64,000 nt of DNA, taken from assembly GCF_900110505.1 (NCBI RefSeq), contig NZ_FODZ01000006.1:169097-233096 (forward strand), given 5' to 3'. The position numbers and the translations under genes were made by a program. This document shows positions 32,745 to 41,830 of this stretch, in pieces. Position 1 is the first letter of the stretch. Each line of letters begins with the position of its first letter. Origin of the DNA: Luteibacter sp. UNC138MFCol5.1 (GTDB taxonomy: Bacteria > Pseudomonadota > Gammaproteobacteria > Xanthomonadales > Rhodanobacteraceae). The notes under the pieces were generated by a model. That model saw nothing but the letters and a program-made list of their open reading frames with translations. It did no database searches and was not told where the DNA came from.

Positions 32745-34523
32745 ATGTTCCGACGAATCGCCCTCGCCGCCGCCGTGACGCTCGCGGTGGGCAGCCTCCA
32801 CGCGCAGAGCGCCGCGCAGCCCGCCTGGATCGCACGCAGCAACGCCGACGCGCAGCCGCTGCTCGACATGACCGCGAAGTTCAGCCCGGAATCCGCCACC
32901 GAGATCGGCGTGAAGGGGTACGACGAGAAGACGGCCGACCTCGGTCCCGACACGGACAAGCGCCAGCGCGCCGCACTCGTGCAGGTGCGCGAGACGGTGA
33001 ACAAGCGTCTCGCCGAAGAAAAGGATCCGAACGTGAAGCAGGATCTTCAGATCCTGCTCAAGCAGATCGACGGCAGCATCAAGGGCATCGATCTCAACGC
33101 GAAGTACCTGCTGCCCTGGTACGACGCCGGCGAGATCGTCTTCGGCGGCGAGTTCTCGCTGCTCAACGCCGAAAGCACGCCCGAGCAGAACAAGGCGGCC
33201 CTCGGGCGCCTCAAGTGCTACGTGGGCATGACCGCGGGCTGCACGCCGCTGGTCGATCAGGCGCGTGCGCGCACGACGGAAAAGCTCGGCGACAAGAGCC
33301 TCCTCGGCCCGGTCAAGGCGGATGTCGAGCAGAAGCTCGGCAACACGCAGCGCTACGTCGACGGCATCCGCAAGCTGTTCGCCGAGCACAAGATCGCCGG
33401 CGCCGACGAGGCGATGGCGAAGCTCGACCAGCAACTGAAGGATTACAACGCCTGGGTGAAGAAGACCGTGCTGCCGCGCGCGCGCACCGACTTCCGCCTC
33501 CCGGAACCGCTGTACGCGTACAACCTCGAACAGGTCGGCCTCGACATCGCGCCGCGCGACCTGATCGACCGCGCCGAACTCGAGTTCATGGAGACGACCT
33601 ACGCGCTGCAGATGCTCGCCCCGGTGGTCGCGAAGGCCGAAGGCCTCCCGGACGGCGACTACCGCGACGTCCTGAAGGCGCTTAAGAAGAAGCAGCTGGC
33701 GAAGGACAAGGTCGAGCCGACGTACCACGAGGTGATCGTCAGGATCGAGGACATCATCCGCAAGCAGCGTGTCGTGGAACTGCCGAAGCGCAAGATGGCG
33801 ATGCGCCTCGCGTCCGAAGCGGAGAACGCGCGCACGCCGGCCCCGCACATGGACCCGCCGCCGTTCATCGGCAACACGGGCCAGCGCGGCACCTTCGTGC
33901 TGACCACGGGCAATCCGCCCGCGGATGGCGACAAGACGCAGACGTACGACGACTTCACCTTCGAGGCCGCCGCATGGACGCTCACGGCGCACGAAGGCCG
34001 ACCCGGCCACGAGCTCCAGTTCGCCGCGATGGTCGAGCAAGGCGTCTCGCTCACGCGTAGCCTGTTCGCCTTCAACAGCGTGAACGTCGAAGGGTGGGCA
34101 CTCTACGCGGAGGCCGAGATGGTTCCGTACGAGCCGCCCGCGGGCCAGTTCATCGCGCTGCAGTTCCGCCTGCTGCGCGCGGCCCGCGCGTTCCTCGATC
34201 CCATGCTCAATCTCGGCATGATCACCCGCGATCGCGCGCACGACATCCTCGTGCACGACGTCGGCCTGTCCGAGCCCATGGCGCGCCAGGAACTCGACCG
34301 TTACACCCTGAACTCGCCGGGCCAGGCCACCGCGTATTTCTACGGCTACCTGCGCATCCTGCAGCTGCGCGCCGAGACGCAGACGAAGCTCGGGTCGAAG
34401 TTCGACCGCAAGGCGTTCAACGATTTCCTGATCAGCCAGGGCCTGCTGCCGCCCGACCTGCTGGCGGAAGCGGTGCGCACGCGGTTCGTGCCGGAGCAGG
34501 AGAAGAAGATCTCGGCGCGCTGA
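32745..34523 (+). CDS. Exported DUF885 putative metallopeptidase
   Basis: A 592-residue protein with a signal peptide (MFRRIALAAAVTLAVGSLHAQ). It has the DUF885 zinc-binding pattern HEGRPGH (His416 to His422) and a downstream Glu in NVEGWALYAE, resembling M32/M3-type HExxH-like metallocarboxypeptidases. The N-terminal half is a helical array with many Lys and Gln. The C-terminal GQATAYFYGYLRI is also family-typical. Exported DUF885 proteins are abundant in xanthomonads and are presumed peptidases, but the substrate is unknown. A REP element lies 25 bases after the stop. Confidence 0.85.
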   Translation: MFRRIALAAAVTLAVGSLHAQSAAQPAWIARSNADAQPLLDMTAKFSPESATEIGVKGYDEKTADLGPDTDKRQRAALVQVRETVNKRLAEEKDPNVKQDLQILLKQIDGSIKGIDLNAKYLLPWYDAGEIVFGGEFSLLNAESTPEQNKAALGRLKCYVGMTAGCTPLVDQARARTTEKLGDKSLLGPVKADVEQKLGNTQRYVDGIRKLFAEHKIAGADEAMAKLDQQLKDYNAWVKKTVLPRARTDFRLPEPLYAYNLEQVGLDIAPRDLIDRAELEFMETTYALQMLAPVVAKAEGLPDGDYRDVLKALKKKQLAKDKVEPTYHEVIVRIEDIIRKQRVVELPKRKMAMRLASEAENARTPAPHMDPPPFIGNTGQRGTFVLTTGNPPADGDKTQTYDDFTFEAAAWTLTAHEGRPGHELQFAAMVEQGVSLTRSLFAFNSVNVEGWALYAEAEMVPYEPPAGQFIALQFRLLRAARAFLDPMLNLGMITRDRAHDILVHDVGLSEPMARQELDRYTLNSPGQATAYFYGYLRILQLRAETQTKLGSKFDRKAFNDFLISQGLLPPDLLAEAVRTRFVPEQEKKISAR

Positions 34524-34548
34524 TCAGGCGCGGGTCACGGATGCGGCC

Positions 34549-34591
34549 GGCTCCCACCCTGGCGAAGGTGGGAGCCGATCGTATCGGCGAT
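34549..34591. repeat. REP element (gtgggagccgat type)
   Basis: A perfect 10-base hairpin (ggctcccacc 34549-34558 with ggtgggagcc 34567-34576) merges into a second small hairpin ccgat/atcgg (34575-34587). The 25 bases at 34567-34591 recur exactly, in inverse orientation, at 45798-45822. It lies between the convergent 3' ends of the DUF885 gene and trhA. Extragenic location, dyad structure and recurrence make it a REP sequence. Confidence 0.85.
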
Positions 34592-34592
34592 G

Positions 34593-35258
34593 TCAGGCGC
34601 CCTGCGCGCCGGGAATCACGTAGAGCAACACCGCGAGGTAATGCAGCACGCTGCCCGCGAGCACGAAGAAGTGCCAGATCGCGTGGTGGTACGGCAGGCG
34701 TCGCGCCATGTAGAACGGCACGCCCGCGGTGTACGCCACGCCGCCGCCGAACAGCAGGAGCAGGCCGCCCGTGGGCACGTTGTCGCGCAACGGTTCGATC
34801 GCCACCACGGCCACCCAGCCCATCGCCACGTACATCGCCACGGCCGCCTTGCGATAGCGCTTGAGCAGGCCGAGCTCGGCCGCGCTGCCGACGATCGCGA
34901 GCGTCCAGATCGTCGCGAACAGGCCCCAGCCCCACGCACCCGGCAACGCGAGCAACGTGAACGGCGTATACGTGCCGGCGATGAGCAGGAAGATGGCGAT
35001 GTGATCGAGCGTTCGCAGGACGCGCTTCGCCATGGCGCCGGGAATCGAGTGGTACAGCGTCGACGCCGTGTACAGCAGGATGAGCGTGGTCCCGAAGACG
35101 GAGCTCGCCACCACCGCGCGCGCACCGCCATACATCGCCGAAAACGCGACGAGCACCGCCAGGCCCGCGATGCTGAGCACGAGGCCGATCCCGTGGATGA
35201 CGCTGCTGGCGACTTCTTCGCCCAGGGGATAACGCGGCTGCGTGCTGTCGATGACCAT
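34593..35258 (-). CDS. trhA: PAQR-family protein TrhA (hemolysin III)
   Basis: A 221-residue protein with seven membrane helices, a bacterial relative of adiponectin receptors involved in membrane fluidity homeostasis. The ATG at 35258 follows cggagc. Conserved metal-site motifs are visible: HGIGLVLS in the first helix, ASTLYHS, DHIAIFLLIAGTYTPF and the closing HHAIWHFFVLAGSVLHYLAV. The C-terminal H-x3-H set matches the zinc-ligand pattern of PAQR proteins. The length is normal. It stands alone, divergent from the universal stress protein gene. Confidence 0.92.
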   Translation of the reverse strand: MVIDSTQPRYPLGEEVASSVIHGIGLVLSIAGLAVLVAFSAMYGGARAVVASSVFGTTLILLYTASTLYHSIPGAMAKRVLRTLDHIAIFLLIAGTYTPFTLLALPGAWGWGLFATIWTLAIVGSAAELGLLKRYRKAAVAMYVAMGWVAVVAIEPLRDNVPTGGLLLLFGGGVAYTAGVPFYMARRLPYHHAIWHFFVLAGSVLHYLAVLLYVIPGAQGA

Positions 35259-35355
35259 GACTGCTCCGGAATTCGGGTACGGGGACCGGTCGAGGGTAAC
35301 CGAACCGGTGCGGCGACACATTGACCGCGGCACGCCGACGTTGTTCCATGGACCC

Positions 35356-36183
35356 ATGACACTCGAACTGCTCGTGCACATCGGCCGTCTGCCGCCCCAG
35401 GGCGCGGGCCTTCGCGCCGCGCTAGCCATGGCGTCGCGCCTCGGCGCACGCCTCGACGCGATGCATGTCGTCGACCTGCCGGCCGCGGCCTTTACCGTTC
35501 CCGAGGCGGTGCCGATGCAGCTCGATGCGGTGCGCCAGCGATCGACGGATGCCAGAGCCGTCGCCGGCGACTGGGCGGAACTGCTCGCCTCGCGCGGCCT
35601 TCGCGGCAACTGGCGCGTCGGCAACGGCGACACCGTGACGCTGCTCGCGCACGCGTCGGCGGGCTACGATCTCGTGGTGATGGAGCGCTCGTCGACCATG
35701 CGTGGCGACGCGCCTGTGGGTTTCGGCGTGGTCTCCCGCACGGTCTTCGCGTCGAGCCGCGGCGTGCTGGTAGTGCCGGAAGCCGCGACGGTCGACACGC
35801 TGGGCGAGCACGTCCTCGTGGCCTGGAGCGGAAGCCGCGAGTCGGCGCTCGCCGTTCGCTCGTCGCTGCCGATGCTGCGCAAGGCCTCGCGGGTCACCGT
35901 GATCGACGGCAGCGTCGACGAGGACATCGGTACCTGCGCGCTGCCCGATACCAACATCTGCGGCTGGCTCGATACCCACGGCGTGAAGGCCGAGGTACGT
36001 CGCCTCGACGAGGCGTCGCGCGCCTCCCCGGGGCCGGCGCTGCTCGACATCGCGCATGCCGAAAACGCGGACCTCATCGTCATGGGCGCCTGGGGCCGGT
36101 CGCGGCTCTCCGAAATGGTGCTGGGCGGGACCACGCGATTCCTCTTCATGCAGTCCGACGTGCCGATGCTCGTCGCGCACTGA
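35356..36183 (+). CDS. Universal stress protein (tandem UspA domains)
   Basis: A 275-residue protein with two UspA modules. The first (residues 1-140) is degenerate at the nucleotide site: YDLVVMERSSTMRGDAPVGFG lacks the full glycine pattern. The second ends with DLIVMGAWGRSRLSEMVLGG, then TTRFLF, a good G-x2-G-x9-G-[ST] ATP-binding motif. The C-terminus SDVPMLVAH is family-typical. The ATG at 35356 starts at MTLELLVHIG, the expected first strand. Such proteins respond to starvation or respiratory stress. No partner gene adjoins it. Confidence 0.88.
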   Translation: MTLELLVHIGRLPPQGAGLRAALAMASRLGARLDAMHVVDLPAAAFTVPEAVPMQLDAVRQRSTDARAVAGDWAELLASRGLRGNWRVGNGDTVTLLAHASAGYDLVVMERSSTMRGDAPVGFGVVSRTVFASSRGVLVVPEAATVDTLGEHVLVAWSGSRESALAVRSSLPMLRKASRVTVIDGSVDEDIGTCALPDTNICGWLDTHGVKAEVRRLDEASRASPGPALLDIAHAENADLIVMGAWGRSRLSEMVLGGTTRFLFMQSDVPMLVAH

Positions 36184-36328
36184 TCGTCTGGCCGTCCATA
36201 CGGCCCTATTGCAAGTTCCCGCGACCGCCGCCTAATCTGCAACCGGACCCGAACACGATCCCCGCCGGCCCCCACCGGCCGTGTTCCCGACCGCGCATCA
36301 CCTTCCCCCACGTTGCAGGAGGTGGCCC

Positions 36329-36988
36329 ATGTCGTTCGCTCGTCCGCAGTCCCCCGCCGGAGTCCATCCGGATACCGTCCGCATCGTCGCGATGAGCGCG
36401 GCGATCGCCCTCAACGCCGCCGCCCTCATCGCCGTCATGCGGCCGATGGTGGCCACGCTGTCGCTGGATCCGCCCGCGCCACCGGCTATCCGCCTGATCG
36501 ATCATCCGGTCGAGCCCGTCGTCGTGCCGCCGCCTCCCATCGACCTCAAGCCGCTACCGGTGAAACGGGCGCCCGCCCGGGCACAGCCCAGGGCCGTCGA
36601 CGCACCGCCGCCGGTATCGCCGGCGGTGACGACCGATGAAGGCACGGCGCCCGCGCCGCCGGTCGCGCCCGTGACGATCGCCCCGGCCGCCCAGCCCACC
36701 GCGCCGGTCGAGGCGACGCTGGCTTACGTCGCCGCGCCCGCACCCGCGTATCCGCGCATCGCGAAGGCCTCGCGCATGCAGGGCACGGTCACGCTACGGG
36801 TGCTGGTGGACGAGACGGGCAAGCCCCTCGACGTGCTTATCGAAACGAGCAGCGGACACGCGGTGCTGGACAAGGCGGCGCGCGACCAGGTGCTCGCGGC
36901 ATGGCGATTCCGGCCGGCGACCGCGAACGGTCAGGCGGTCAAGGCGTGGGCCCGCATCCCGGTGAGTTTCGACTTGCGGGATATCTGA
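36329..36988 (+). CDS. TonB-like energy transducer
   Basis: A 219-residue protein. The ATG at 36329 has a near-perfect aggaggtggccc upstream, which rejects the longer upstream reading. A single N-terminal membrane helix (IVAMSAAIALNAAALIAVM) is followed by a Pro/Val/Ala-rich periplasmic spacer (about residues 48-125). The C-terminal TonB domain has PAYPRIAKASRMQGTVTLRV, then SSGHAVLDKAAR and AWRFRPATANGQ. TonB links the inner-membrane ExbB-ExbD motor to outer-membrane receptors. No exbB/exbD genes lie nearby, so it is one of several probable TonB paralogues, and could serve the receptor at 26142. Confidence 0.88.
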   Translation: MSFARPQSPAGVHPDTVRIVAMSAAIALNAAALIAVMRPMVATLSLDPPAPPAIRLIDHPVEPVVVPPPPIDLKPLPVKRAPARAQPRAVDAPPPVSPAVTTDEGTAPAPPVAPVTIAPAAQPTAPVEATLAYVAAPAPAYPRIAKASRMQGTVTLRVLVDETGKPLDVLIETSSGHAVLDKAARDQVLAAWRFRPATANGQAVKAWARIPVSFDLRDI

Positions 36989-37019
36989 ACGCGGGTCGCC
37001 GGAACGGTCGTGCCGCGGC

Positions 37020-37304
37020 TCAGCGCGGCACGACCACCACGTCGGGCTTGCGCGTGGCCCGGGCGATGGCCCAGACGACGATCGCGAGCAGGGCGACGGG
37101 CAGCAACACGGGAAGGAGCGCCAGCACCACCACGGGTGCGATGGCGAGCATGGCCACGCCGCCGATGACGGCACCGAGGACGGCGCCGACGATGCTGAAG
37201 ACGCCACCGATGATGCCGAAGGCCAGCTTCAGGACCGCGCCGAGCAGCGCGAACGCAACCCAGAAGCCGATGGCGAGGACGACGAGCGAGGTGAGGACGA
37301 TCAT
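37020..37304 (-). CDS. Small inner-membrane protein
   Basis: A 94-residue, highly hydrophobic protein with three helices (MIVLTSLVVLAIGFWVAFAL; a glycine-rich central hairpin GIIGGVFSIVGAVLGAVIGG; VVVLALLPVLLPVALLAIVV) and a short basic tail ARATRKPDVVVVPR. The ATG at 37304 has ggag upstream. Comparable small proteins of unknown role occur in xanthomonads. It is convergent with the TonB-like gene. Confidence 0.7.
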   Translation of the reverse strand: MIVLTSLVVLAIGFWVAFALLGAVLKLAFGIIGGVFSIVGAVLGAVIGGVAMLAIAPVVVLALLPVLLPVALLAIVVWAIARATRKPDVVVVPR

Positions 37305-37460
37305 GGTCAGGTACTCCGGTCCGGTGTGACCGTCTCCGGGACGGTCGCCAGCTTGGATGCGGCTCCGCGCGAAACGGTTTAAGAGGCCAGGGTTACGGCG
37401 CCTTAACGGTCCGCATGGTCCACTCGCGGCCAGTAGAGTCATTAGCAGGGCCGCCCTTCC

Positions 37461-38039
37461 ATGGGTAAGCGTACTTCCATCATCAGGACCTTGCGGGACA
37501 TCGCGTTCGATCTGTCGGACGCCCCGCACCCGGACCTCGCCTCCATGGGGCGCGAGGTCGGTCGCGTGCTGCACGGGCGAACGGCCGAGCTGGCCGACAT
37601 GCTCGGTCCGCTGCGCGAACGCCGCCGCGGTTTCGAGCGCTGGATGCTCGCGGAACGGTCGCGGCCGCCCGTGAGCGTGCTGGTCATGGCGTGGCCGCCC
37701 GGCTACTCGACGCCGGTGCACGATCACGGCGGACTCTGGGGCCTCGAGGCCACCATCGCGGGCGCGCTGGAAGTCGAGTCGTTCGAAAAGGACGATATCG
37801 ACCACAGCCTGCGCAGCACCGGTCGCACGTGGCTGGGTCCGGGCGATGCCACGTGGTTCGACGCATCGGAATCGCATACCCATCGCTGCCGCAATTTGTC
37901 GCGGCACGAGACCGCGCTCACGCTTCACGTGTACGGTGGCGATCTGGCACAGTACCTCGCGTATGAGCAGCCCGGTCCGTCGGAACACTGGATCGCACGA
38001 CCGCGGCAATCGATCATCGCGGGACGCCTGACGGCCTGA
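37461..38039 (+). CDS. Cysteine-dioxygenase-like cupin
   Basis: A 192-residue thiol dioxygenase homologue. The iron ligands appear as His-x-His in TPVHDHGGLWG and a later His in LTLHVYGGDL, the three-His facial triad of cysteine and 3-mercaptopropionate dioxygenases, which oxidise a thiol to a sulfinate with O2. The helix RERRRGFERWMLAE and ATWFDASESHTHRC also fit. The N-terminal 70 residues are more variable than in the characterised enzymes, so the substrate thiol is uncertain. It is followed 46 bases later by a flavoprotein gene with which it probably forms an operon. Confidence 0.82.
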   Translation: MGKRTSIIRTLRDIAFDLSDAPHPDLASMGREVGRVLHGRTAELADMLGPLRERRRGFERWMLAERSRPPVSVLVMAWPPGYSTPVHDHGGLWGLEATIAGALEVESFEKDDIDHSLRSTGRTWLGPGDATWFDASESHTHRCRNLSRHETALTLHVYGGDLAQYLAYEQPGPSEHWIARPRQSIIAGRLTA

Positions 38040-38085
38040 CGGTCTCACGGCCCTCCACCCCACGCCCAGGGCGAAGGACCAACGC

Positions 38086-39468
38086 ATGTTTCATAAGGTC
38101 GCCATCATCGGCGGTGGCGCGGCAGCGGCGACGCTGGTGAGCGAACTCCTCGAGCGAGGCACGAAGCCCCCGCTCCATCTCGACTGGTATGCGGGCGCCC
38201 CGGAGCCGGGGCGCGGCATCGCCTACGGCACGCCCTCGGGCGAACACCTGCTCAACGTCCGCGCGGCGTCGATGGGCATGTTCGTGAGCAAGCCCGGCGG
38301 ATTCCTCGAATACGCGCAGGAGCGCGATCCGTCGGTCAAAGGGTCCGACTTCCTGCCGCGCCGCCTGTACGGCGATTTCCTGCAGTCCCGCGTGGCGCAG
38401 GCGATCCGCAACGCGCCCGCGCTCGGCCACGACATCAACATCCTCCCGTTGACCGCGGAGTCGCTCGTGCCCTCTTCCGACGGCGTGACGATCGGCTACG
38501 GCGACAACGAAGCGCGCGCCGACGCGGCCGTGCTCGCGATCGGCTCGCTGCCGCCGCGCCCGCTGCCGGGCGTGGAGGACGCCGCGATCGCGAGCGGCCG
38601 CTACGTGGTGGATCCGTGGCCGTTCCTCGCCAGCGCCGTCGACGACGACCGTCCGTTGCGCGTGTTGGTGATCGGCCTCGGCCTCACCGCCGTCGACGTG
38701 CTGCTCGAACTCTCCAGGCGCTGGCCGAACGCTCGTTTCGACGCGCTGTCGCGCCACGGCAAACTTCCCGAGCCGCATCTCGCCGCCGCCTCCGCGCCGG
38801 CCGACGACGGCGGCGAACTCGTCGATGCGATGCGCGACGATCCGAACGTGCGCGCCTGGTTGCGGCGCCTGCGTGACGCCGCGGCACACGCCGAGGACTG
38901 GCGCACCGTGATCGACGGTCTGCGACCGCACACGCAGGCCCTGTGGCGCGAACTCCCGCGTGGCGAGCGCGCCCGTTTCCTGCGCCATGCGCGCTGGGCG
39001 TGGGAGCGCGCGCGCCACCGGATGCCGCCGCAGGTCGCGGCGAAAATCGCGTCGCTGGAAAAGGCAGGCCGCCTCACGCGCGACCGTGGTCGCATGCGCT
39101 CGGTGCATCTCACGCCGGACGGCGTCCTCGACGTCACGCGCGGCGTGCCCGGCGGTGGCGACGTCGTGCAGTCCTACGACGTGGTCATCCAGACCGTGGG
39201 ACTGAACACGGATACGCAGCGCACGGAACATCCGTTGATCCGGCAGCTCGTTCTCGGCGGGCACGTGGCGCCGGAGGCCGAAGGCCTGGGCCTCACGGCC
39301 GAGACGGACGGGCGGCTGCACGACGCGTCCGGCAAGCCGCGCGCCAACGTGTTCGCGATCGGCAGCCTGCTTCGCGGCACGTTGTGGGAATCCACCGCGA
39401 TTCCGGAAATCCGCAAGCAGGCGCAGGCGCTCGCCAACCTGCTGCTCTCACCCGACAAGCGGCGCTGA
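38086..39468 (+). CDS. FAD/NAD(P)-binding oxidoreductase (NAD_binding_9 type)
   Basis: A 460-residue flavoprotein. The N-terminal dinucleotide fold starts KVAIIGGGAAAATLVSELL, followed by GRGIAYGTPSGEHLLNVRAASMGMF, the signature of the NAD_binding_9 family. A second dinucleotide motif is VLVIGLGLTAVDVLLEL. The helical insert (residues 245-330) and the C-terminal VFAIGSLLRGTLWESTAIPEIR complete it. An aaggacc lies before the ATG. Members lack a defined reaction. Its tight linkage to a thiol-dioxygenase-like gene suggests a role in sulfur-compound oxidation, which is inference only. Confidence 0.82.
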   Translation: MFHKVAIIGGGAAAATLVSELLERGTKPPLHLDWYAGAPEPGRGIAYGTPSGEHLLNVRAASMGMFVSKPGGFLEYAQERDPSVKGSDFLPRRLYGDFLQSRVAQAIRNAPALGHDINILPLTAESLVPSSDGVTIGYGDNEARADAAVLAIGSLPPRPLPGVEDAAIASGRYVVDPWPFLASAVDDDRPLRVLVIGLGLTAVDVLLELSRRWPNARFDALSRHGKLPEPHLAAASAPADDGGELVDAMRDDPNVRAWLRRLRDAAAHAEDWRTVIDGLRPHTQALWRELPRGERARFLRHARWAWERARHRMPPQVAAKIASLEKAGRLTRDRGRMRSVHLTPDGVLDVTRGVPGGGDVVQSYDVVIQTVGLNTDTQRTEHPLIRQLVLGGHVAPEAEGLGLTAETDGRLHDASGKPRANVFAIGSLLRGTLWESTAIPEIRKQAQALANLLLSPDKRR

Positions 39469-39489
39469 TTCCAGCGCCGCTTCCCGTCG

Positions 39490-40506
39490 TCAGGCGAAGC
39501 CTTCCAGCACCACCTTGCCGATCGTCCGGCCGCTTTCGAGCAGCTGGTGCGCGCGACGCAGGTTGGCGGCGTCGACGATTCCGAGGTTCTCGCGCATCGT
39601 CGTGCGGATGGCGCCGGCGTCGACCAGGTTCGCCACCTCGTCGAGGATGCGGCCCTGCTCGCCCATGTCGTCGGTGTGGAAGAGCGACCGCGTGTACATC
39701 AGCTCCCAGTGCAGCGAGAGACTCTTGCGCTTGAGCAGGCGGATGTCCGGCGCCTCGGCCGGATCGTCGATCAGGCCGATCTTCCCGAAGGGCTTGAGCA
39801 GCTCGACGAGCGCGGCGAAGTGCTCGGTCGTGTGCGTGAGCGAAAGCACATAGTCGACGCCGGCCGGCGCGACCGCCTTAACCTGTTCCACCAGCGGCTT
39901 CGCGTGGTCCACGACGTGGTGCGCCCCCATCGCTTCCACCCATGCGCGGGTCTCCGGGCGCGACGCGGTGCCGATGACGGTGAGGCCCGTGAGCCGCCGC
40001 GCGAGCTGGACGGCGATGGAGCCGACGCCACCGGCCGCCCCGACGACCAGCAGCGTCGCCGGCCTGCCCTGCGTACCGTGCGGGATGCCCATGCGCTCGA
40101 ACATCAGTTCCCAGGCCGTGATCGCGGTGAGCGGAAGCGCCGCCGCCTCCGCCATCGTCAACGTCGAGGGCTTGCGGCCGACGAGGCGTTCGTCGACGGC
40201 ATGCCGCTCACTGTTGCCCCCCGGCCGCTCGAGTTCCCCGGCATACCAGACCGCGTCGCCGGCCTTGAACCGCGTCACCTCCGCGCCGACGGCCACCACG
40301 GTACCGGCCACGTCCCAGCCCAATACGGTGTCGACGCCTTTCGGGTCCGCGTTGCGACGCCGCTTCGTGTCGATCGGATTCACGGACACCGCGTCGACCT
40401 TGACGAGCAGGTCGCGCGGGCCCGGCAGCGGCTCGGGCAGTTCGGCGTCGACGAGGCTGCGCGGATCGTCCGCGGGCAGCGGCTGGCGATAGATGACGGC
40501 TTTCAT
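39490..40506 (-). CDS. Zinc-independent alcohol dehydrogenase/quinone oxidoreductase
   Basis: A 338-residue medium-chain dehydrogenase of the ZADH1 type (zinc-binding alcohol dehydrogenase family by name, but without structural zinc Cys). MKAVIYRQPLPADDPRSL opens a GroES-like domain with SVNPIDTKRR and LGWDVAGTVVAVG. The NADPH fold has LLVVGAAGGVGSIAVQLARR. The end is GRTIGKVVLEGF. It is typical of NADPH:quinone/enone reductases. Its ATG overlaps the stop of the MFS transporter by four bases (ATGA), so they are co-translated, perhaps as an efflux and detoxification unit. Confidence 0.9.
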   Translation of the reverse strand: MKAVIYRQPLPADDPRSLVDAELPEPLPGPRDLLVKVDAVSVNPIDTKRRRNADPKGVDTVLGWDVAGTVVAVGAEVTRFKAGDAVWYAGELERPGGNSERHAVDERLVGRKPSTLTMAEAAALPLTAITAWELMFERMGIPHGTQGRPATLLVVGAAGGVGSIAVQLARRLTGLTVIGTASRPETRAWVEAMGAHHVVDHAKPLVEQVKAVAPAGVDYVLSLTHTTEHFAALVELLKPFGKIGLIDDPAEAPDIRLLKRKSLSLHWELMYTRSLFHTDDMGEQGRILDEVANLVDAGAIRTTMRENLGIVDAANLRRAHQLLESGRTIGKVVLEGFA

Positions 40507-41714
40507 GTTCGATCGGTCTCCGAGGGGATCCAGGCGCAACCGGCGACGGCGGGCGTGGCCCGACGCTCGAGCGCGACGCTTGCCATCGTAGCAAGCAGCC
40601 CGGCGACCGTGACCGCCGCGCCGGCCAGGCTCACGACGGGCATCGCGTAGCCGGCGGCCAACACCGCGCCGCCCAGCCATGCGCCGCCGGCGTTACCGAG
40701 GTTGAACGCGGCGATGTTGAGCGTGGAGGCGAGGTTCGGCGCGTCCCCGGCGACGTGGACCACGCGCGACTGCAACGGCGCCACCGTGGCGAAGGCGGCG
40801 ATGCCCCAGACGAAGACCGTCACGATCGACGCCACCGTCGAGTGCATCGTCCAGGCGAACAGCACCAGCAGCAACGTCAGCGCGACGAGGATGCCGGCCA
40901 GCGACGGCATCAGCTTCCAGTCGGCCAGGCGGCCGCCGAGGATGTTGCCGATCGTCGTGCCGAGGCCGAACAGCACGAGCACGGCGCCCGTCCAGTGCGG
41001 GCTGATGTGCGACTGTTCCTGCAGGATCGGCGCGATGTAGGTGAACACGGTGAAGACGCCGCCGAAGCCGAGCACCGTCATGCCCAGCGCGATCAGCACC
41101 TGCGGCTCGCGCAGCACGCGCAGTTCGCGCCCCATGTGCGGCGCCTTGAGATTCGGCAGCGCCGGCACGAAGCGGGCGACCGCGAACGCGGCGACGATGC
41201 CCAGCACCGTCACGGCCCAGAAGGTCGCGCGCCAGCCGGCGTACTGGCCGAGGAACGTGCCGAAGGGGACGCCGAGCACGTTGGCCAGCGTCAGCCCGGC
41301 GAACATGAGGGCGATCGCACGCGCGCGCTGGTTCACGGGAACGAGGTGGGCGGCCACGACCGCACCGATGCCGAAGAACGAGCCATGGCAGAACGCCGCG
41401 ACCACGCGGGCGACCATCAGGACGTCGTAGCCCGGCGCGATGGCGCAGAGCAGGTTGCCCACGATGAACAGGCCCATGAGCAACAACAGGGCGCGCTTGC
41501 GCTCGAGCTTCGCGGTGAGGGCGGCGAGCAGCGGCGCGCCCACCGCGACGCCGAGCGCGTAGCCGGAGACGAGCATGCCGGCGGCCGGGATGGTCACCCG
41601 AAGGTCGGCGGCCACTTCGGGCAGGAGGCCCATGATCACGAATTCGGTGGTGCCGATCGCGAAGGCCGCCACCGCCAGGGCAAGCAGGGGCAGACGGGAC
41701 GAGGGAACGTTCAT
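40503..41714 (-). CDS. MFS drug/sugar efflux transporter (AraJ/YdhP-like)
   Basis: A 403-residue transporter with twelve helices. ALAVAAFAIGTTEFVIMGLL followed by LPEVAADLRV is the signature of the DHA1 AraJ/YdhP/PbuE-like group. The inter-domain and motif-A-like sequence LERKRALLLLMGLF and HLVPVNQRARAIALMFAGLT are also characteristic. These carriers use the proton gradient to export drugs, nucleosides or sugars. It is the first gene of an operon with the enone/quinone reductase. Divergent cardiolipin synthase lies 116 bases away. Confidence 0.92.
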   Translation of the reverse strand: MNVPSSRLPLLALAVAAFAIGTTEFVIMGLLPEVAADLRVTIPAAGMLVSGYALGVAVGAPLLAALTAKLERKRALLLLMGLFIVGNLLCAIAPGYDVLMVARVVAAFCHGSFFGIGAVVAAHLVPVNQRARAIALMFAGLTLANVLGVPFGTFLGQYAGWRATFWAVTVLGIVAAFAVARFVPALPNLKAPHMGRELRVLREPQVLIALGMTVLGFGGVFTVFTYIAPILQEQSHISPHWTGAVLVLFGLGTTIGNILGGRLADWKLMPSLAGILVALTLLLVLFAWTMHSTVASIVTVFVWGIAAFATVAPLQSRVVHVAGDAPNLASTLNIAAFNLGNAGGAWLGGAVLAAGYAMPVVSLAGAAVTVAGLLATMASVALERRATPAVAGCAWIPSETDRT

Positions 41715-41830
41715 AGGTTAGGCTCGATGTAAAGCGATAACGTGCATTCTCCTGCCCGGGCCCCCATGCAGAAACACCTGCCAGCGCCAAAGACTGTTGC
41801 CGTGGATTCGAAAGTGGAGGCCGCGCCCGC

